DNA of 64,000 nucleotides from Hippopus hippopus. Taxonomy: Eukaryota; Mollusca; Bivalvia; Cardiida; Cardiidae. A program made the position numbers and the translations under genes. Below are positions 29,264-41,831 of the stretch, one piece after another (the stretch's first letter is position 1; the number at the start of each line of letters is the position of its first letter). The stretch spans positions 2,418,001 to 2,482,000 of the forward strand of contig OX328103.1 in assembly GCA_946811185.2 (NCBI GenBank), written 5' to 3'. The notes beneath the pieces are model-generated. The model did no database searches. It saw only the letters and a program-made list of their open reading frames with translations, and had not been told where the DNA came from.

Positions 29264-29494
29264 TTAACTCTTTATCAAACGACAAAATTTTAGACTGGTC
29301 CAAATTGAGAACATTTGCAGACGACATTATTAGATTTAGCTGAAATGATGGTAAATTGTCAGTGAAAGTGTACAAAACCTTGTGGGAGAAGAAGAAAATG
29401 CTGGTTTACCAGCATTTTCTCCTTTCCCACAAGGTTTTCAAAAGGCTCATTCTTACGGGTCGTTAAAACCAGGGATTATTTGGTAAAAGATTAA
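29264..29494 (-). mobile_element. MITE A, copy 2
   Basis: TTAA at both ends (29264-29267, 29491-29494), ends AACTCTTTATCAAAC and TTTGGTAAAAGATTAA, central palindrome AAAATGCTGGTTTACCAGCATTTT. Confidence 0.85.
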
Positions 29495-29604
29495 GTCTTG
29501 CATTGATGCCAAGCTGAATGAAGTGTTTTTTTTTTTTATGGTACTTTTCAGCCAGGTATTGGTTGTGTGACAGTAGGTACCAAGAATAAAACTTTGGGGG
29601 TTAA

Positions 29605-29800
29605 GGATAGGGCACCCTCATGGGGTTCTTGTTACATCGCCTTTCGTCGCCGAAAAAAAACGTACGAATTCGACTAAGACTCGGGTAATCCGTAATTGAT
29701 CAGCCGATACACGCTTGTTCCCCACATCGATTACGGATTACCCAAGTCTTAGCCAAACCCTTACGATTTTGGCAATGAATCCCATAAGGGTGTCCTATCC
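29605..29800. mobile_element. MITE K, TTAA-flanked
   Basis: TTAA duplication (29601-29604, 29801-29804). Inverted ends GGATAGGGCACCCTCATGGG and CCCATAAGGGTGTCCTATCC, and sub-terminal complementary blocks CGGGTAATCCGTAAT / ATTACGGATTACCC. Confidence 0.9.
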
Positions 29801-30179
29801 TTAAATTTCAACGTGGTAAATCTGAGTTTGAATGCTTCCTTACGCTTGGCATGTACCACCTCAAAAACTCTTTCCCTTACGACACTGGATATTTTGGTAA
29901 AGGCTTAAGCTTTGCATAAGCACAGTAAACCCTTTACCACATAATCTCGATTTTTCCAAAAAACCTTTCAAAGACAAATCTTATCATTTTAGCTAAGCTT
30001 AGTATGACCTCTGCATATGCCTTTAGTTTGGACAAGTGTATTTTTTTCTCGTTTTGTAAAGAGTTCGAAAAGTCTTTTACCTCAAACAGCTAGAACATTC
30101 TCCATCTTATGGAAACCCTTCATCAAACTTATTCAACTCTGAAAAAGTTTATGGCAACAGATGGCGGCAGGTTAATATT

Positions 30180-30250
30180 GCAAATGTTGTTGATCGTGAT
30201 CAGACTGCATTATGCGATTTTTTTTTTTTTTTTTTTTCGGGGGGGGGGTG
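30180..30250. repeat. Family B fragment with T/G homopolymers
   Basis: GTTGATCGTGATCAGACTGC followed by a run of ~20 T and nine G. The other arm is missing. Confidence 0.5.
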
Positions 30251-30439
30251 CGCAGCTGTATAAGCTGGCTTTTGACCTAATTCTAGCTATTAGTCTCGAT
30301 TGAATAAATAGTAATTTGCGATTGGTTTAAAATGTGGACACGTTTATTATGCGGGCTTCTGTGGACCTAAAAGCTTGCCCATTTTCAGATATATCATTTT
30401 TGCAGTAACTGCTCCTTTATCATCTGATCGTATAAGATA

Positions 30440-30690
30440 TATGAGCCATTTTCTGTGACAAAGGGGGCTTAACGCATCTGCGAAAAGTATCGACCCAGGT
30501 CAGCCTGCGCAGTCGAAACTTTTTGCCAATTGTATTTTTTTTTTTTTTTTTTTCCTAGTCAAAGGACCATTCTACTTCAGCTTTGTCGACTGTTAGACTA
30601 AATGGATTTTATGGACCCACAATTTTGTAATGACATGCTCAAGCATCGCAGAGATGCATTAAATCCCCTATTGGCGGAGCATGGCTCATA
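30440..30690. mobile_element. Family C MITE
   Basis: TGAGCCATTTTCTGTGACAAAG at the left, CCTATTGGCGGAGCATGGCTCA at the right; core ACCCAGGTCAGCCTGCGCAGT. Confidence 0.75.
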
Positions 30691-30697
30691 CATTTGA

Positions 30698-30960
30698 GTA
30701 ATGCTCTGTGAAAAGGGGGCTTAATGCATCTGCGAAAAGTATCGATCCAGGTCAGCCTGCGTAGTCCGCGCAGGCTGACCTGGGCCGAAACTTTTCGCTA
30801 TTGGTCAATTTTTTGTATGTACAAGGACTAGTATACCTCATGATTAAGTCGATTTTTAAAAGAAGTGGCTATTATGGATCCATAATTATTTTATGGCTTG
30901 CTTGGTACTATGGATCACGGAGATTGATTAAGCCCCCTTTTGCCAGAGCATGGTTCATTT
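30698..30960. mobile_element. Family C MITE, with well-preserved inner hairpin
   Basis: Directly next to the previous copy. AATGCTCTGTGAAAAGGGGG / CCCCCTTTTGCCAGAGCAT ends; inner hairpin CCAGGTCAGCCTGCG / CGCAGGCTGACCTGG is nearly perfect. Confidence 0.8.
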
Positions 30961-31199
30961 ATAAATGGACATTGCACTTTTCAAAAATATGCAAAACAAT
31001 GAGGAAAGGTGGGCAGTTCCTGGTGTGGTTACTTTTCACTATTTCTCTTTATATTCAACCAAAAAAGAATATATGGTCAAACCATCGCGATATATAAAAG
31101 TTCGCGGCCATTTTGTTTCTCTTGTAAATCACGTGATACTGTATCAAAATTGAGGCTACTGATGTCATACCACTTTTTATTGTCGTCTGCGAAAATTGC

Positions 31200-32980
31200 A
31201 GAAAAATGAGGTTTAGATAGGCAAATTGACGAACTCTAAAAGCTTATTTTCAAAACAAGTCATTCCACTGACGTAAAAACACCTCCCCATAAAAACTACA
31301 AATTATTTCAAGACAAAACCGGGTTTGAAAAAAAATCAACACTTCTACCAGGATTTGCTGTTAATGGCTGTCACATGACTGGGTCAGCGAGGGATGTTAC
31401 AGGTCAGTCTATTTCTAAAATGGTGATTTATTCTCACACTCCGCGAATATACCTGCATAAAAAAATGGCTGCTGTGTGTGGAACATGTTGCTCTAACCGA
31501 AATATTTTTGTGAATGTCCGAAAATAAATGGACTTGTCCAGTATACTTGAAGTCCATTACTTGTTTAACACCTACAGGCAAGTGGAGTTTCATTTTTATT
31601 CCTGTAATTTAAGTTAACAAACACTGAAGCTTAATATCGCAATTGTATGATTTTGTACAAGAAAATGAAAGTTGATCGATAAAGCAGATCTAACACTAGA
31701 GTCAAGGTGTGTAAATCGAGAGCGGGCAGCACAAAGGTACGGTCCGATCTGCACCCGTCGTTAACGGCAGCAGGTATTGTGATAAACAATGATATTTCAT
31801 TACATGAAAAAAAATAAGGTTACTTATCTGACAAAATATACTCTCAGCATTCCTTGTCTTTGCAAATCTCTCCTTTTCACCATTTTCTCTTTCCAACCGT
31901 GACAAGCACACGAATTTTGGTGTTTACAAACATCCAATCCAACACATGAAAGTCACTATATAACACTCTGATCTATAACTATTATCCATGTATGCAGGGA
32001 TCTTATATACATACGATCCCTGATGTATGCGACAGCGAAAACGAAATAAACGAAATGACAATATCCCGAATGGTGTATATTCCAATGTTTTGGTTTTTTT
32101 TTTTTTTTTTTAATACAAACTCCATTTCCATTTAAATAGTCTATAAATTTCTGTTTTGTCTACCTTTCCTAAGATATGAATGAAACGTTACTAATCAATC
32201 AAGCCAAACATGCTGTGCATGAGACAGGAAAGTTTATTCTACGGACCTCGTGTCGTCGGGGAATGTCTTATGCCTTGTCACAACAAATGATAGTAACGTG
32301 TGTACTATAGAGATTGTAAAATCATTTTACATGACCAGAAAGGAGTTCCATTCATAAAATCTTAGTATTTGTTTTGGAAACACAGTTATATTATTAAACC
32401 CTTAGCTTTCAGCCTTTTTAAACCGTATAACAGGTATAGAGAGCACAGTGGGAGAATGAGAAATGCTGGTTACGATAAGCCCTTTACTTTTTTTTCCACC
32501 GTGATCTAGCCATTGAGAGAAGTAGCGTCTTATCTAGACAAATTTCATTGAGTCATTGATAATTTTCTTTATCGTCTGGTAGCTAATTAAATTAGCTGTT
32601 TATTTGCATTTGTGTAAGTGTGTGCAAGTGGTAAGTTTGACTATTCAGTTTATTGTGGGACGATAACAATAGTGTAGTTATTATGTATGCCATGTATTAT
32701 AGGCCGGTAGCCTAATTTACAGAATAAAGAAATCTAAAATCTGAATCTGAAATCTGTCAGTGTGTCAAGGGTATCTCTTCACATTCCAGTACCTCTTATG
32801 CCTACTTTATTTCTTTAAAATAATCTTTCTTCTTTTATCTGCATTGTCCGATGTGTTTTTGATATTACGAAAAAGGCTGCCTGCAAGATACAGTTCTCAT
32901 GTTTGGGTCCACTTTTTTACCGATTTTATGAACTTAGGTGCCTTTAAGCCCCGCACAAGCTGATCTTGAATTTACATGAT
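31200..32980. other. No gene or repeat family recognised
   Basis: AT-rich. The only point of note is AATAAAGAAATCTAAAATCT at ~32723-32742 with short near-repeats behind it, which could be the tail of a retroposed sequence. Confidence 0.35.
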
Positions 32981-32984
32981 CTGC

Positions 32985-33545
32985 TGTACAGCACAATATA
33001 TAGAGGATATTTGTTTTTTACGGTGAAAGATTGAAATTAATTTCATTGAGTGAACATCATCGGTAATATTTTCACTCGTGGCTACACCACTTGTGAAAAT
33101 ATTACCAATGATGTTCACTCAATGAAATAAATTTCGATCTTTCACCGAAAAAAAAACCCAACAAATATTCTACTTATTTCATGCTTTTAACCCTTTCGGA
33201 GGGGGGGGGGGGAAACTTAATCAAAATCCAGTACAGTTCTTTTCGGTTACTCCCCGTGGCTACCCCCATCCGCATAGCAACGCACTACAATTTTACATCA
33301 AGCGCGAGAAATGTAAAGAAAATTACGTCATTTTTTCATCTGGTTGTGTGGCATGCGCATTTTACCTAGATAACTAGTGCGCGAGAACAACTGTTTCCAC
33401 CTTCAATTGAAGAGTGAGAATATAAAAATCAGTATTTTCACTGGTTGTAACCATGAAATATCGAAATACATTTCACCGATATTTCTCGATAACCTACCGG
33501 AAAGCATGAAATAATGCACAATATTCTATTCTGAAAATGCAACAC
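32985..33545 (+). mobile_element. Family G element
   Basis: A ~120-bp palindrome (GGTGAAAGATTGAAATTAAT ... AAATTTCGATCTTTCACC, centre about 33080) followed by ~380 bp also found after the palindrome at 51.7 kb (CAGTACAGT, CGCATAGCAACGCA, CAAGCGCGAGAAATGTAA). Confidence 0.75.
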
Positions 33546-33587
33546 TTTGGGATTTTTTACAGGCGAAAAGCATTAATTTCATATCTT

Positions 33588-33715
33588 TACCAGACAATCA
33601 TGGGTTTTATTGACAATTAGGAAGCATACTTTTGAAGACATGCCGGGAAAAGGAGAAAATGCTGATAAGCAGCACTTTCTCCTTCTTTTCCAAGCATGTT
33701 TTTTACATCAAAATT
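33588..33715. mobile_element. MITE A, degenerate fragment
   Basis: Retains CCAGACAATCATGGGTTTTA and GGGAAAAGGAGAAAATGCTG / GCACTTTCTCCTTCTTTTCC; the outer end on the right is lost. Confidence 0.6.
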
Positions 33716-34734
33716 TGTCCAACCAGAGTGGTCAACAGATGAATAAGATCTAAGATCTGATTGCATTCAGTTTAATAATTGACTGACTGATTGGTTTATT
33801 GGTTGGTCGATTAATTGGTTTGTTTATTTTTGGGTTGATTGGTTGGTTGGTTTGTGGTGTTTCAGGCTGTCATGCTATTCCTATATTTTCCTATATTTTG
33901 GTTTAAAATCCTGTATTTTGAAGAACCTCCTATATTTCCTATATTTTCCTATTTCTTAAAAAAATATTCCTGTATTTTTTAGAAATTTGTAGCCAATAAA
34001 TAAAGAGATTGTAAATGTTTCTTTGATACTGCTTTTGGCTTTTTTATTTCACAGGTTAGAGAATTCTTATGTCTTTAACAGCATCACCAGCCATCAGAAA
34101 ATGCTTCAGTGCATATCTTTATCACCTGTATGGGCACCTTGTAAGGCAGTACAATAGGATATTGGCCTTTTAGGTAAATGAAAGTCTTGCTGTATTTATA
34201 TTTTCTTTCAGGTACTCCCCAGTGATGAAATAGAGGGCAAGTCTCTGAAATGACATCAACATAACTTCAAAAGCAGTACTAAAGTTGACAGACAGGTACA
34301 TAAGTACCATGTCTGATTACATTATTATTAATGTTCATTTCAGTTTTACTTCAAAATCTTCATTAAATAAATTCAATTACCATCAGGATTTTTCAGAGAC
34401 TTTCTTATGCACTGAAGGGACCGTATGTGTGCTTTCAAACTGGAATTGAAGCACATTAGAAGACTGTGACCCTCAAGAGCCAGCCATGAAGAAAATTAGA
34501 TCAGAAGAAAAGACTAAACCTTCATCTAGTACTAAGCATTAAACACAAAGTTCTACTCACTAAAACAATAGGGGTTAGGTGCATCAGTGTTTCTGTAAAA
34601 TGTGCATTTGTGATGGAACTGTACTAGGACTATGTTACTTCATGTTTCCAGAAGAAATTACTAAAGACTGTGATGTTTAAAAGCCATATGTGAAGTGTTA
34701 CACATATTGCGATTGAATTTTTGTGATCTCTAAT

Positions 34735-35857
34735 TTTTAGCTCCACTGGCCAAAGGCCAGCGGGCTTATGTCATGGCCTGGTGTTCGTCGTGTGTTTGTG
34801 CTTCCGCCCATGTGTGCGTTAACTTTTTTTTCAAACATCTTCTCCTCTGAAACTACCATTCCAATTTTGATAAAACTTGACAGAAATGATCCTGCCATGG
34901 TCTTCTTTCGAGTTTCTTGAAGGAATTTGCTTCCTTCAAAAACTCTGGTTGCCATGTCAACAAAAAGTGAAAAATACTGAAAATCTTTAAAAATCTTGTC
35001 TGAAACCATAAGGCCTAGGGCTACCAAATTTGTCACGTACCTTTATCTAATAGACCTCTACCAAGATTCTTCAAATTATAGCCCTGGGGTCAAATTTGGC
35101 TCCGCCCCAGGGGTCCCAAGTTTTATATGGGCTTATATAGTGAAAACTTTTGAAATCTTCCTGTACCTAGCCATAGGGCCTAGGACTACCAAATTTTGCA
35201 TGTAGCTTTATCAAGTGAGCCTCTACCAAGAGTTTGAAAATTGTAGCCCTGGAGTCAAATTTGGCCCTGCCTCGGGGTCACAAGTTTTACTTGGGCTTAT
35301 ATAGGGAAAACTTTAAAAATCTTTTCGTACCTAGCCATAAAGCCTAGGGCTACCAAATTTTGCATGAAGCTTTATCTAATTGGCCTCTACCAAGAGTGCC
35401 CAAAGTATTGTCCTGAGGTCAAGTTTGGCCCCACCCCAGGGGTCAGAAGTTTTACATGAGCTTATATAGTGAAAACTTTAGAAATCTTCTTGTTACTATT
35501 CATAAGACCTACGGCTACCACATCTAGTCATGTCTCAGGGGTCTCATGATTTTATTGATGGTCTCATGTTTTTATTGAGGAAACTTTAAAAATTTTCTTG
35601 TCTATAACTACATATTCTAGACCTGTAATATTTGGTATAGGGCTTTATCTTGTGGAACTCTACCAAGACTCAAGTAATCATAGCTCCTTGGTCAAAAATG
35701 GCTTTGCCCTAGGGTCATAACTTTCTTGTGGGATTTTATAGAGAAATTTCTGTATGTCTTCTAGTTCAAAACCATTTAGTCAAGTATTGTAATATTTCCC
35801 TTGTAGGGTTTTACTTATTAGCCAATGGAGCAATATGAGCCATCTTAGCCCTCTTGT
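34735..35857 (-). mobile_element. Tandem-core element L, copy 1
   Basis: Left end carries the hairpin CTGGCCAAAGGCCAG next to TTTTAGCTCCA; right end has AGCCCTCTTGT. Between are ~140-bp tandem units (AGGCCTAGGGCTACCAAATT, CAAGTTTTAT, GGGCTTATATAG). Hairpin ends, no TIR and tandem cores resemble Helentron/HINE or pearl-type elements of bivalves. Confidence 0.7.
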
Positions 35858-36412
35858 CTGTCATAAGCCATACAGGAAGCGTGACTTGTATTCTGTAGAT
35901 ATATTTTACAATTTTCAGAATGCTATGTTTTTGTCATGTATCTAGTCAGTTTCTGTATTCATATTGTTACCTTTTCAATTTTCAAGGAACTGATTTTGTT
36001 GTGTTAAGAATCATTGCAGTCTAAGTAATCTTAACCAACACTTGAAAATGTTGCTGAGTTTCTTTGTACTTATTATATACACGTACATGTATAATAAGTT
36101 TTATACATAGTAGTTTTCATTGGATTCTTGCTTTATGATTTTGTTCTGAATCATCCTGCTTCTTTTCAATGCCAATTGATGATTATTAAACAGAAGTAGT
36201 ATGGTGATCATTAAATAGAAGGGACAGATGCTCTGGACTAAATGGGTGAATAATGCTGCTAGCTCTTAAGTTTCAATGAAGATTTATCTAAAGTAAAGAT
36301 ACCATTTCTTATTCATTTCATATTGTATTCTTGTTAACATTCTGTTGTTATGTATTAATCCAATGTTATTATTTGTTGTTATGTGAACCTCATTTAAAAA
36401 AAAAATGCATTC

Positions 36413-36482
36413 CAGGTGCCCATTCAGATGATGATGTGCTATTCTGCCTGGATTGTGATGCTGTTGAAGTGAATGGTTACCT
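36413..36482 (+). CDS. Isolated exon-like piece
   Basis: TGCATTCCAG, then GTGCCCATTCAGATGATG ... GGTTACCTTAAG, then GTAGAT. The open frame reads AHSDDDVLFCLDCDAVEVNG. Splice-like borders and codon use are suggestive, but no neighbours or homology support it. It may be a remnant of a transposon gene. Confidence 0.2.
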
Positions 36483-36741
36483 TAAGGTAGATTTTAATCA
36501 TTGATTAATGTAGTAACAGAAAGTGAAGGTAAGAGTTGTTAGTATAAATGCCTTTGAATGAAATGCTTTTCGTTTGGAAAACTCCTATATTTTGCCTCAA
36601 AACTAGCAAAAAACTTCTATATTTGTTGAAAAAATATTCCTATATTCCTCCTATATTTTGAAGAAGACTTGGTTGACAGCCTGGTGTTTTAGCCACTTTA
36701 TTTCAGTCATCATGCAATGAAACATACCCTAATAATAGAAT

Positions 36742-36795
36742 TTTTTTTTTTTTTTTGGGGGGGGGGGGGGGGGGAGGGGAGGGGAGGGGAGGAAA
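36742..36795. repeat. T and G homopolymer/GGGGA tract
   Basis: About 17 T, then ~18 G, then GGGGA repeats, immediately left of element L copy 2. Confidence 0.9.
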
Positions 36796-36799
36796 AAAG

Positions 36800-38117
36800 A
36801 ACAAGAGGGCCATGATGGCCCTGAATCGCCCCACTGGGCTAATAAGTCAAAACACTACAAGCCAAACATTACAATACTTGGCCAATTGGTTTCAAACTAG
36901 AAGACATACAAAATTTTTTCTATAAAATCCTATGAGAAAGTTATGACCCCAGGGCAAAGCCATTTTTGACCTCAGGGCTATAATTACTTGAATCCTGGTA
37001 GAGGTCCATAAGATAAAGCCTCATTCAAAATGATATGGGTCTAGAATGTGTGGTTATAAACAAGAAGATTTTCAAAGTTTCCTCAATAAAAGACCTTGTA
37101 AAACATTAAACCCCTGAGACAGGGCTAAATTTAGTAGCCCTAGGTCTTATGGTTAGTAACAAGAAGATTTCCAAAGTTTTCACCATATAAGCCCATGTAA
37201 AACTTGTGACCACCGGGGTGGGGCCAACCATGACCCCAGGGCTATAATTTGGGCCCTCTTGGTAGAGGGCTACTAGATAAAGCTACATGCAAAATTTGGT
37301 AGCCCTAGGCCTTATGACTAGATATGAGAAGATTTTTTGAAGTTTTCCCTATATAAGCCCTTGTAAAACTTGTGACCACAGGCGTGGGGCCAAATTTTAC
37401 CCTAGGGCTATAATTTGGGCCCTCTTGGTAGAAGCCCACTAGGTAAAGCTACACGCAAAATTTGGTAGCCCAAGGCCTTATGGCTAGGTATGAGATTTTT
37501 GAAGTTTTCCCAATAAAAGCCTTTGTAAAACTTGTGACCCCAGGGGTGGGGTCAAATTTAACCCCAGGGCTATAATTTGAAGAAACTTGGTAGAGGCCCA
37601 CTAGATAAAGCTACAGGCCAAATTTGGTAGCCCTAGGCCTTACGGCTAGGTACAAGAATATTTTTAAAGTTTTCCCTATATTAAGCCCATATAAAACTTG
37701 TGACCCCCAGGACGGGGTCAAATTTGACCCCAGGGCTTTAATTTGAAGGAACATGGTAGAGGTCCACTAGATAAAGCTACACGCCAAATATGGTAGCCCT
37801 AGGCCTTATGGTTTCAGACAAGAAGATTTTCAAAGATTTTCAATATTTTTCTGTTTTGTTGCCATGGCAACCAGAGTTTTTGAAGGAATCAAATTCTTTC
37901 AAGAAATTCAGAAGAGGACCATGGCAGGATCATTTCTGTGAAGTTTCATCAAAATTGGATGAGTAGTAACAGAGAAGAAGATGTTTGAAATAAAAGTAAA
38001 CACACTCACAGACGGACGGACGCACATACAGACGGACGGACACACATACGGCCGTACGCACGACAGACACCAGGCCATGACATAAGCCCGCTGGCCTTCG
38101 GCCAGTGGAGCTAAAAA
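36800..38117 (+). mobile_element. Tandem-core element L, copy 2
   Basis: Left end AACAAGAGGGCCATGATGGC (hairpin GGGCCATGATGGCCC), tandem cores with AATTTGGTAGCCCTAGGCCT, then ACGGACGG-rich simple repeats and the terminal hairpin CTGGCCTTCGGCCAG followed by TGGAGCTAAAA. Opposite in orientation to copy 1. Confidence 0.75.
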
Positions 38118-38166
38118 TTACTAACAAATTAGACAAATAGTAGACACAGTTTTGAAAACACCGGTG

Positions 38167-39256
38167 AACAAGAGGGCCATGATGGCCCTGTATTGCTCCA
38201 CTGGCTTTTTAACCCTTTACCACAGAAATTGAAGTGTTAATGACTTTTAATTAAATGAGAAAGCTTTTGAAGACATTGTGGGAAAAGGACAACATGTTGT
38301 CAGCCAGTATTTTCTCCCTTTCCAACAATGTTTCCTACCCTATCAAAGACAGAAATGATCATTTAAGCTACATTCAATTTGTCTTTTGCAATGGCTTTAA
38401 ACTTGGTCCAGTCAAAAAAATTGCCCTTTCTTAAAGAGTAAATTTAACGTATCATGCACTTAAATGGAATTGCAGAGACATACAGCATAAAAAGTCTGTA
38501 TCGTATTAAACTTACTTGGAAAACATTTCCTCCACCCTGCCCAACAAAAAAACAGTCATATCTTCCTAAGTGCTAAGATTATGTCAGTGAATACAAGCAG
38601 GTTTATTCATTGGCATGAAAGGTAACGTTCTGGAAAGAAAACTGAATGACAGAAACCTTACTTTAAGTTTAATATTCCACCGATGTGAGCATAACTACTA
38701 GCATCAAAATAAATCACTCTCCCTGACAACAGAACATGTCCTATCCAAAAAACTTGAATATCAACATCTATCATGTATCATTGCAGTTTTGATAATCAAG
38801 GGAGTTATTTCCCTTGATCACTATTTAAATTAAAGTCACTATATATAAGCCCATGCTAAACTTGTGATCCCTGGCATAGGGCCAATTTTGACCCTAGGGC
38901 TATAATATGAAGAGACTTCTTAGAGGTCTATTGGAAAAAGCTACATGCCAAATTTGGTAGCCCTTGGCTTTATGGTTTCAGACAAGAAGAATTTCAAAGA
39001 TTATCAATATTTTTCGCTTTTGTTGCCATGGCAACCAGAGTTTTTGAAAGAATCATATTGTTTCAAGAAATTCTGAAGAGGACCATGGCAGGATCATTTC
39101 TGTGAAGTTTCATCAAATTTGGATGTTTAGTTTCAAAGAAGAAGATGTTTGATATAAAAGTTAATGCACAGACGGACGCACCCACACACACACAGACTCA
39201 CAACAGACACTGGGCCATGACATAAGCCCGCTGGCCTTTGGCCAGTGGAGCTAAAA
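38167..39256 (+). mobile_element. Tandem-core element L, copy 3, split by MITE A
   Basis: Starts AACAAGAGGGCCATGATGGC, is interrupted at 38209 by a MITE A, resumes with core units near 38.85 kb, and ends CTGGCCTTTGGCCAGTGGAG with CTAAAA. The middle ~350 bp are not recognisable as L. Confidence 0.6.
38209..38446 (+). mobile_element. MITE A inside element L
   Basis: TTAACCCTTTACCACAGAAA to GAGTAAATTTAA. The palindrome is weakened (GGACAACATGTTGTCAGCCAG). Marks the left edge of the dense MITE A cluster. Confidence 0.75.
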
Positions 39257-39468
39257 CTGGAGGAATTGCAATTTTGAGCAATTCTTCCAAAATCACAGTA
39301 TCACTACAAATACCTGAAAATGTATGTACATCAGTGTAAGGGCTAATTATGGAATGAAACAACAAGCCGAGCCAATAGTTCTTATCCATTTTATTTTATT
39401 TGTCATCACCTCGCGGAATAAATATTTGCAAGTATGATATCAAATTGAAATCATTCCCAATACATTTT

Positions 39469-39694
39469 TTAACCCTTTACTATACTGATATTTTGACAAA
39501 CCCAGATGAGAAAATTTTCTCAAAACATTGTGGGAAAAAGGAGAAAATGCTGGTACCAGCATTTTCTCCTTTTTCCACAAAGTTTTCTACATCTTCAAAG
39601 ACAATCCCATTGTTTGAGCCACAATGAATTTTTTCTTTTGCAAATGTGTTCAATTTTGATGAGACTAATGTTTGCTTGTCTTGAAATGGGTTAA
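39469..39694 (+). mobile_element. MITE A
   Basis: TTAA at 39469-39472 and 39691-39694; palindrome AAAATGCTGGTACCAGCATTTT is perfect over the inner 22 positions. Confidence 0.85.
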
Positions 39695-39909
39695 CCCATA
39701 GAATCAAAACAGTTGTTGTTTATACTGATATTGAAAGTTCAAGATCTGACTGCAAAAAAAGTGCTGTCTGATTCTGGATCCACTCTGAGTACTATGTAGA
39801 GATTTTCTTGAAAAGATAGCCTTGTTTTCTACATCTACATTCTAAATTTCTATATTTAATCCTCTACTCTCCCTCCCCCACCCCCCCAAAAAAAATCTGG
39901 TGCTTTGGC

Positions 39910-40125
39910 AATCCTAAGGATTGATTGATTGATTGTATGGTGTTTAATGCCGTTTTCTACATTATTTTAGTTCTATTACGGTGGCCAGGGCACCTATCAG
40001 TGCTTTTCTGGAGTTTCTTTAACCAGTAATGAGCACAATATTCTTTCCAAGCCACTGGTTGCTTTCCTACATAACCATTGTCAAAACAATGGTCAGTCGT
40101 GAGAGAGGAATAGCAATCCTGAGGA
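39910..40125 (-). mobile_element. SINE S copy
   Basis: GATTGATTGATTGTATGGTG, TTTTCTGGAGTTTCTTTAACC, AAGCCACTGGTTGCTTTCC and AATGGTCAGTCGTGAGAGAGG match the elements at 60.2 kb (same orientation) and 63.1 kb (inverted). The tRNA head is missing. Confidence 0.75.
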
Positions 40126-40270
40126 AGAAGAGTATGGAAAATACTGTGGGAAAAGAAGGTAACTAGTATTTTCTCTTTTTTTCTACGATGCTTTCTACCC
40201 TCTCATAGACAAATCACATTATTTGAGCTGTTTGTAATTTGACATCGGCAATGTTGAAAACGGACCTGTC

Positions 40271-40425
40271 TTAACTCTTTACCAACAATCCCCAGTTTTT
40301 ACAACCCAGAGGAAGAAGCCTTCTGAAAACATTGTGCGAAAAGGAGAAAATGCTGGTAAGCAGCATTTTCTCCTTTTTGCACAATGTTTTCTACTCTTCT
40401 AAAGTCAAGTTTCAATTTTTGAGAC
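40271..40425 (+). mobile_element. MITE A, right part truncated
   Basis: TTAACTCTTTACCAACAATC with a palindrome AAAATGCTGGTAAGCAGCATTTT; breaks off after CTACTCTTCTAAAGTC. Confidence 0.7.
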
Positions 40426-40789
40426 TGACTGACTGCAACATCACCCAATGGTTATAATATAATTATTTATAAATTTGTGTTGGTTATGGAGTTATATCAT
40501 ATCCATTATATAAACTTTGATAAACATTTCATTATTGATAAACCTTATATTATTGCCTCTTTTTGTGAATACAGGTTTAAAACCTAGAACGGTGATGAGA
40601 TAATATAAACATTTTGAAATTATCTCAGTACGGTATGTGATGTTAAACTTGTTATCCAAAACAAAAATAATAATATAAACTGATAATGAAAAGTTTGGAG
40701 TGAGAGTAATAGGTATATATCATTTATAAATCTAAAATAAATAAGCAGGGTAAATTATGACAATGCTTAACGTAAAAAAAAATACAGGT

Positions 40790-40945
40790 TTAACCATTTA
40801 CGACACAAAAGACTTTTCGACTTGTCCAAATTGAAAGCATTCTCAGATGACTACGTAATCGCGACTCATAAAGTGAAATTTGCTTCTGGAAGGATTGAAA
40901 AAAAAACATTGTGGGAAAAGGAGAAAATGCTGGTTGCAGCAACGT
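40790..40945 (-). mobile_element. MITE A half-copy
   Basis: TTAACCATTTACGACACAAA, GACTTGTCCAAATTGAAAGC and GGGAAAAGGAGAAAATGCTG, then breaks inside the palindrome into unrelated sequence that includes a family B-like scrap (TTGGATCTACACTGTCC). Confidence 0.65.
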
Positions 40946-41011
40946 TCTTTTTGGTTCTTGGATCTACACTGTCCCTTTAAGTTGGGAAATACTTTGGCAA
41001 AAACAGCCTTG

Positions 41012-41182
41012 ATCCTTGACCACAAAATCCCATGTTTTCATTACCCTTACACAGATGTATTCTGAGAACATGGTGGGAAAAGGAGAACATGCTGGTAACC
41101 AGCATTTTCTCCTTTTCCCACAATGTTTTCAAAAGACTTCTTCTGAGTCTTTAAAACACAGGACTGTCTGGTAAGGAGTTAA
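41012..41182. mobile_element. MITE A with two identical-side arms
   Basis: Both flanks of the central palindrome derive from the same side of the element: GTTTTCATTACCC ... GAACATGG on the left and CAATGTTTTCAAAAGACTTC ... TTTAAAACACAGG on the right. Other copies have two different sides, so this one looks like a recombinant or fold-back product. Confidence 0.6.
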
Positions 41183-41436
41183 ATACAGTGGGTGGAGGTC
41201 AGGTGATGTTTCTGACCGAAAATCACATTCACCAAGCCCTCTTAATAATGGTTGTTTTACCAGGTGACATGTTTTTCTGTATTGACAGAATTTTTTAATG
41301 ACAGATCAAATATGGCTCAAATTCTTTGTTTTGTATTTAAAAAAGTAGAAAACATTGTGGTCAAAAGATAAACCATCTGATTACTAGTATTTTTTCTGTT
41401 TCCAACAATCCTTTCAAAAGCCTTCAACACCCATGT

Positions 41437-41687
41437 TTAACTCTCTTCCACACAACAAGAAAAGTAGACTTGTCCAAAATTTTAGACTCTTTAATATTGA
41501 AAAATTTTGTAGAAGACAAAATGAAACATGGTTCAAATGAATGTATTTGTTTCTGAAAGGTTAGAAAACATTGTGGGAAAAATGAGAAAATGCTGGAAAC
41601 CAGGATTTTCTCCTTTTCCCACAAATTTTTCAAAAGCTGTCTTACTCAGGATCGTTAAAAAGTCCCGATTGTTCAGTTAAGTATTAA
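41437..41687 (-). mobile_element. MITE A
   Basis: TTAACTCTCTTCCACACAAC to AGTTAAGTATTAA; palindrome AAAATGCTGGAAACCAGGATTTT with one mismatch. Confidence 0.75.
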
Positions 41688-41831
41688 AACATGGAATTAT
41701 GTGATTGTTGTTAAACATTGTGACATACCGTAAGTAAAGAAATGGAGATGAAAAGTCCATATAAATAATTCCCTCATACTTAAAGATTTCTTTAGTCTTG
41801 GCTAAAAATCAATTCCATGTAACTACATGTA

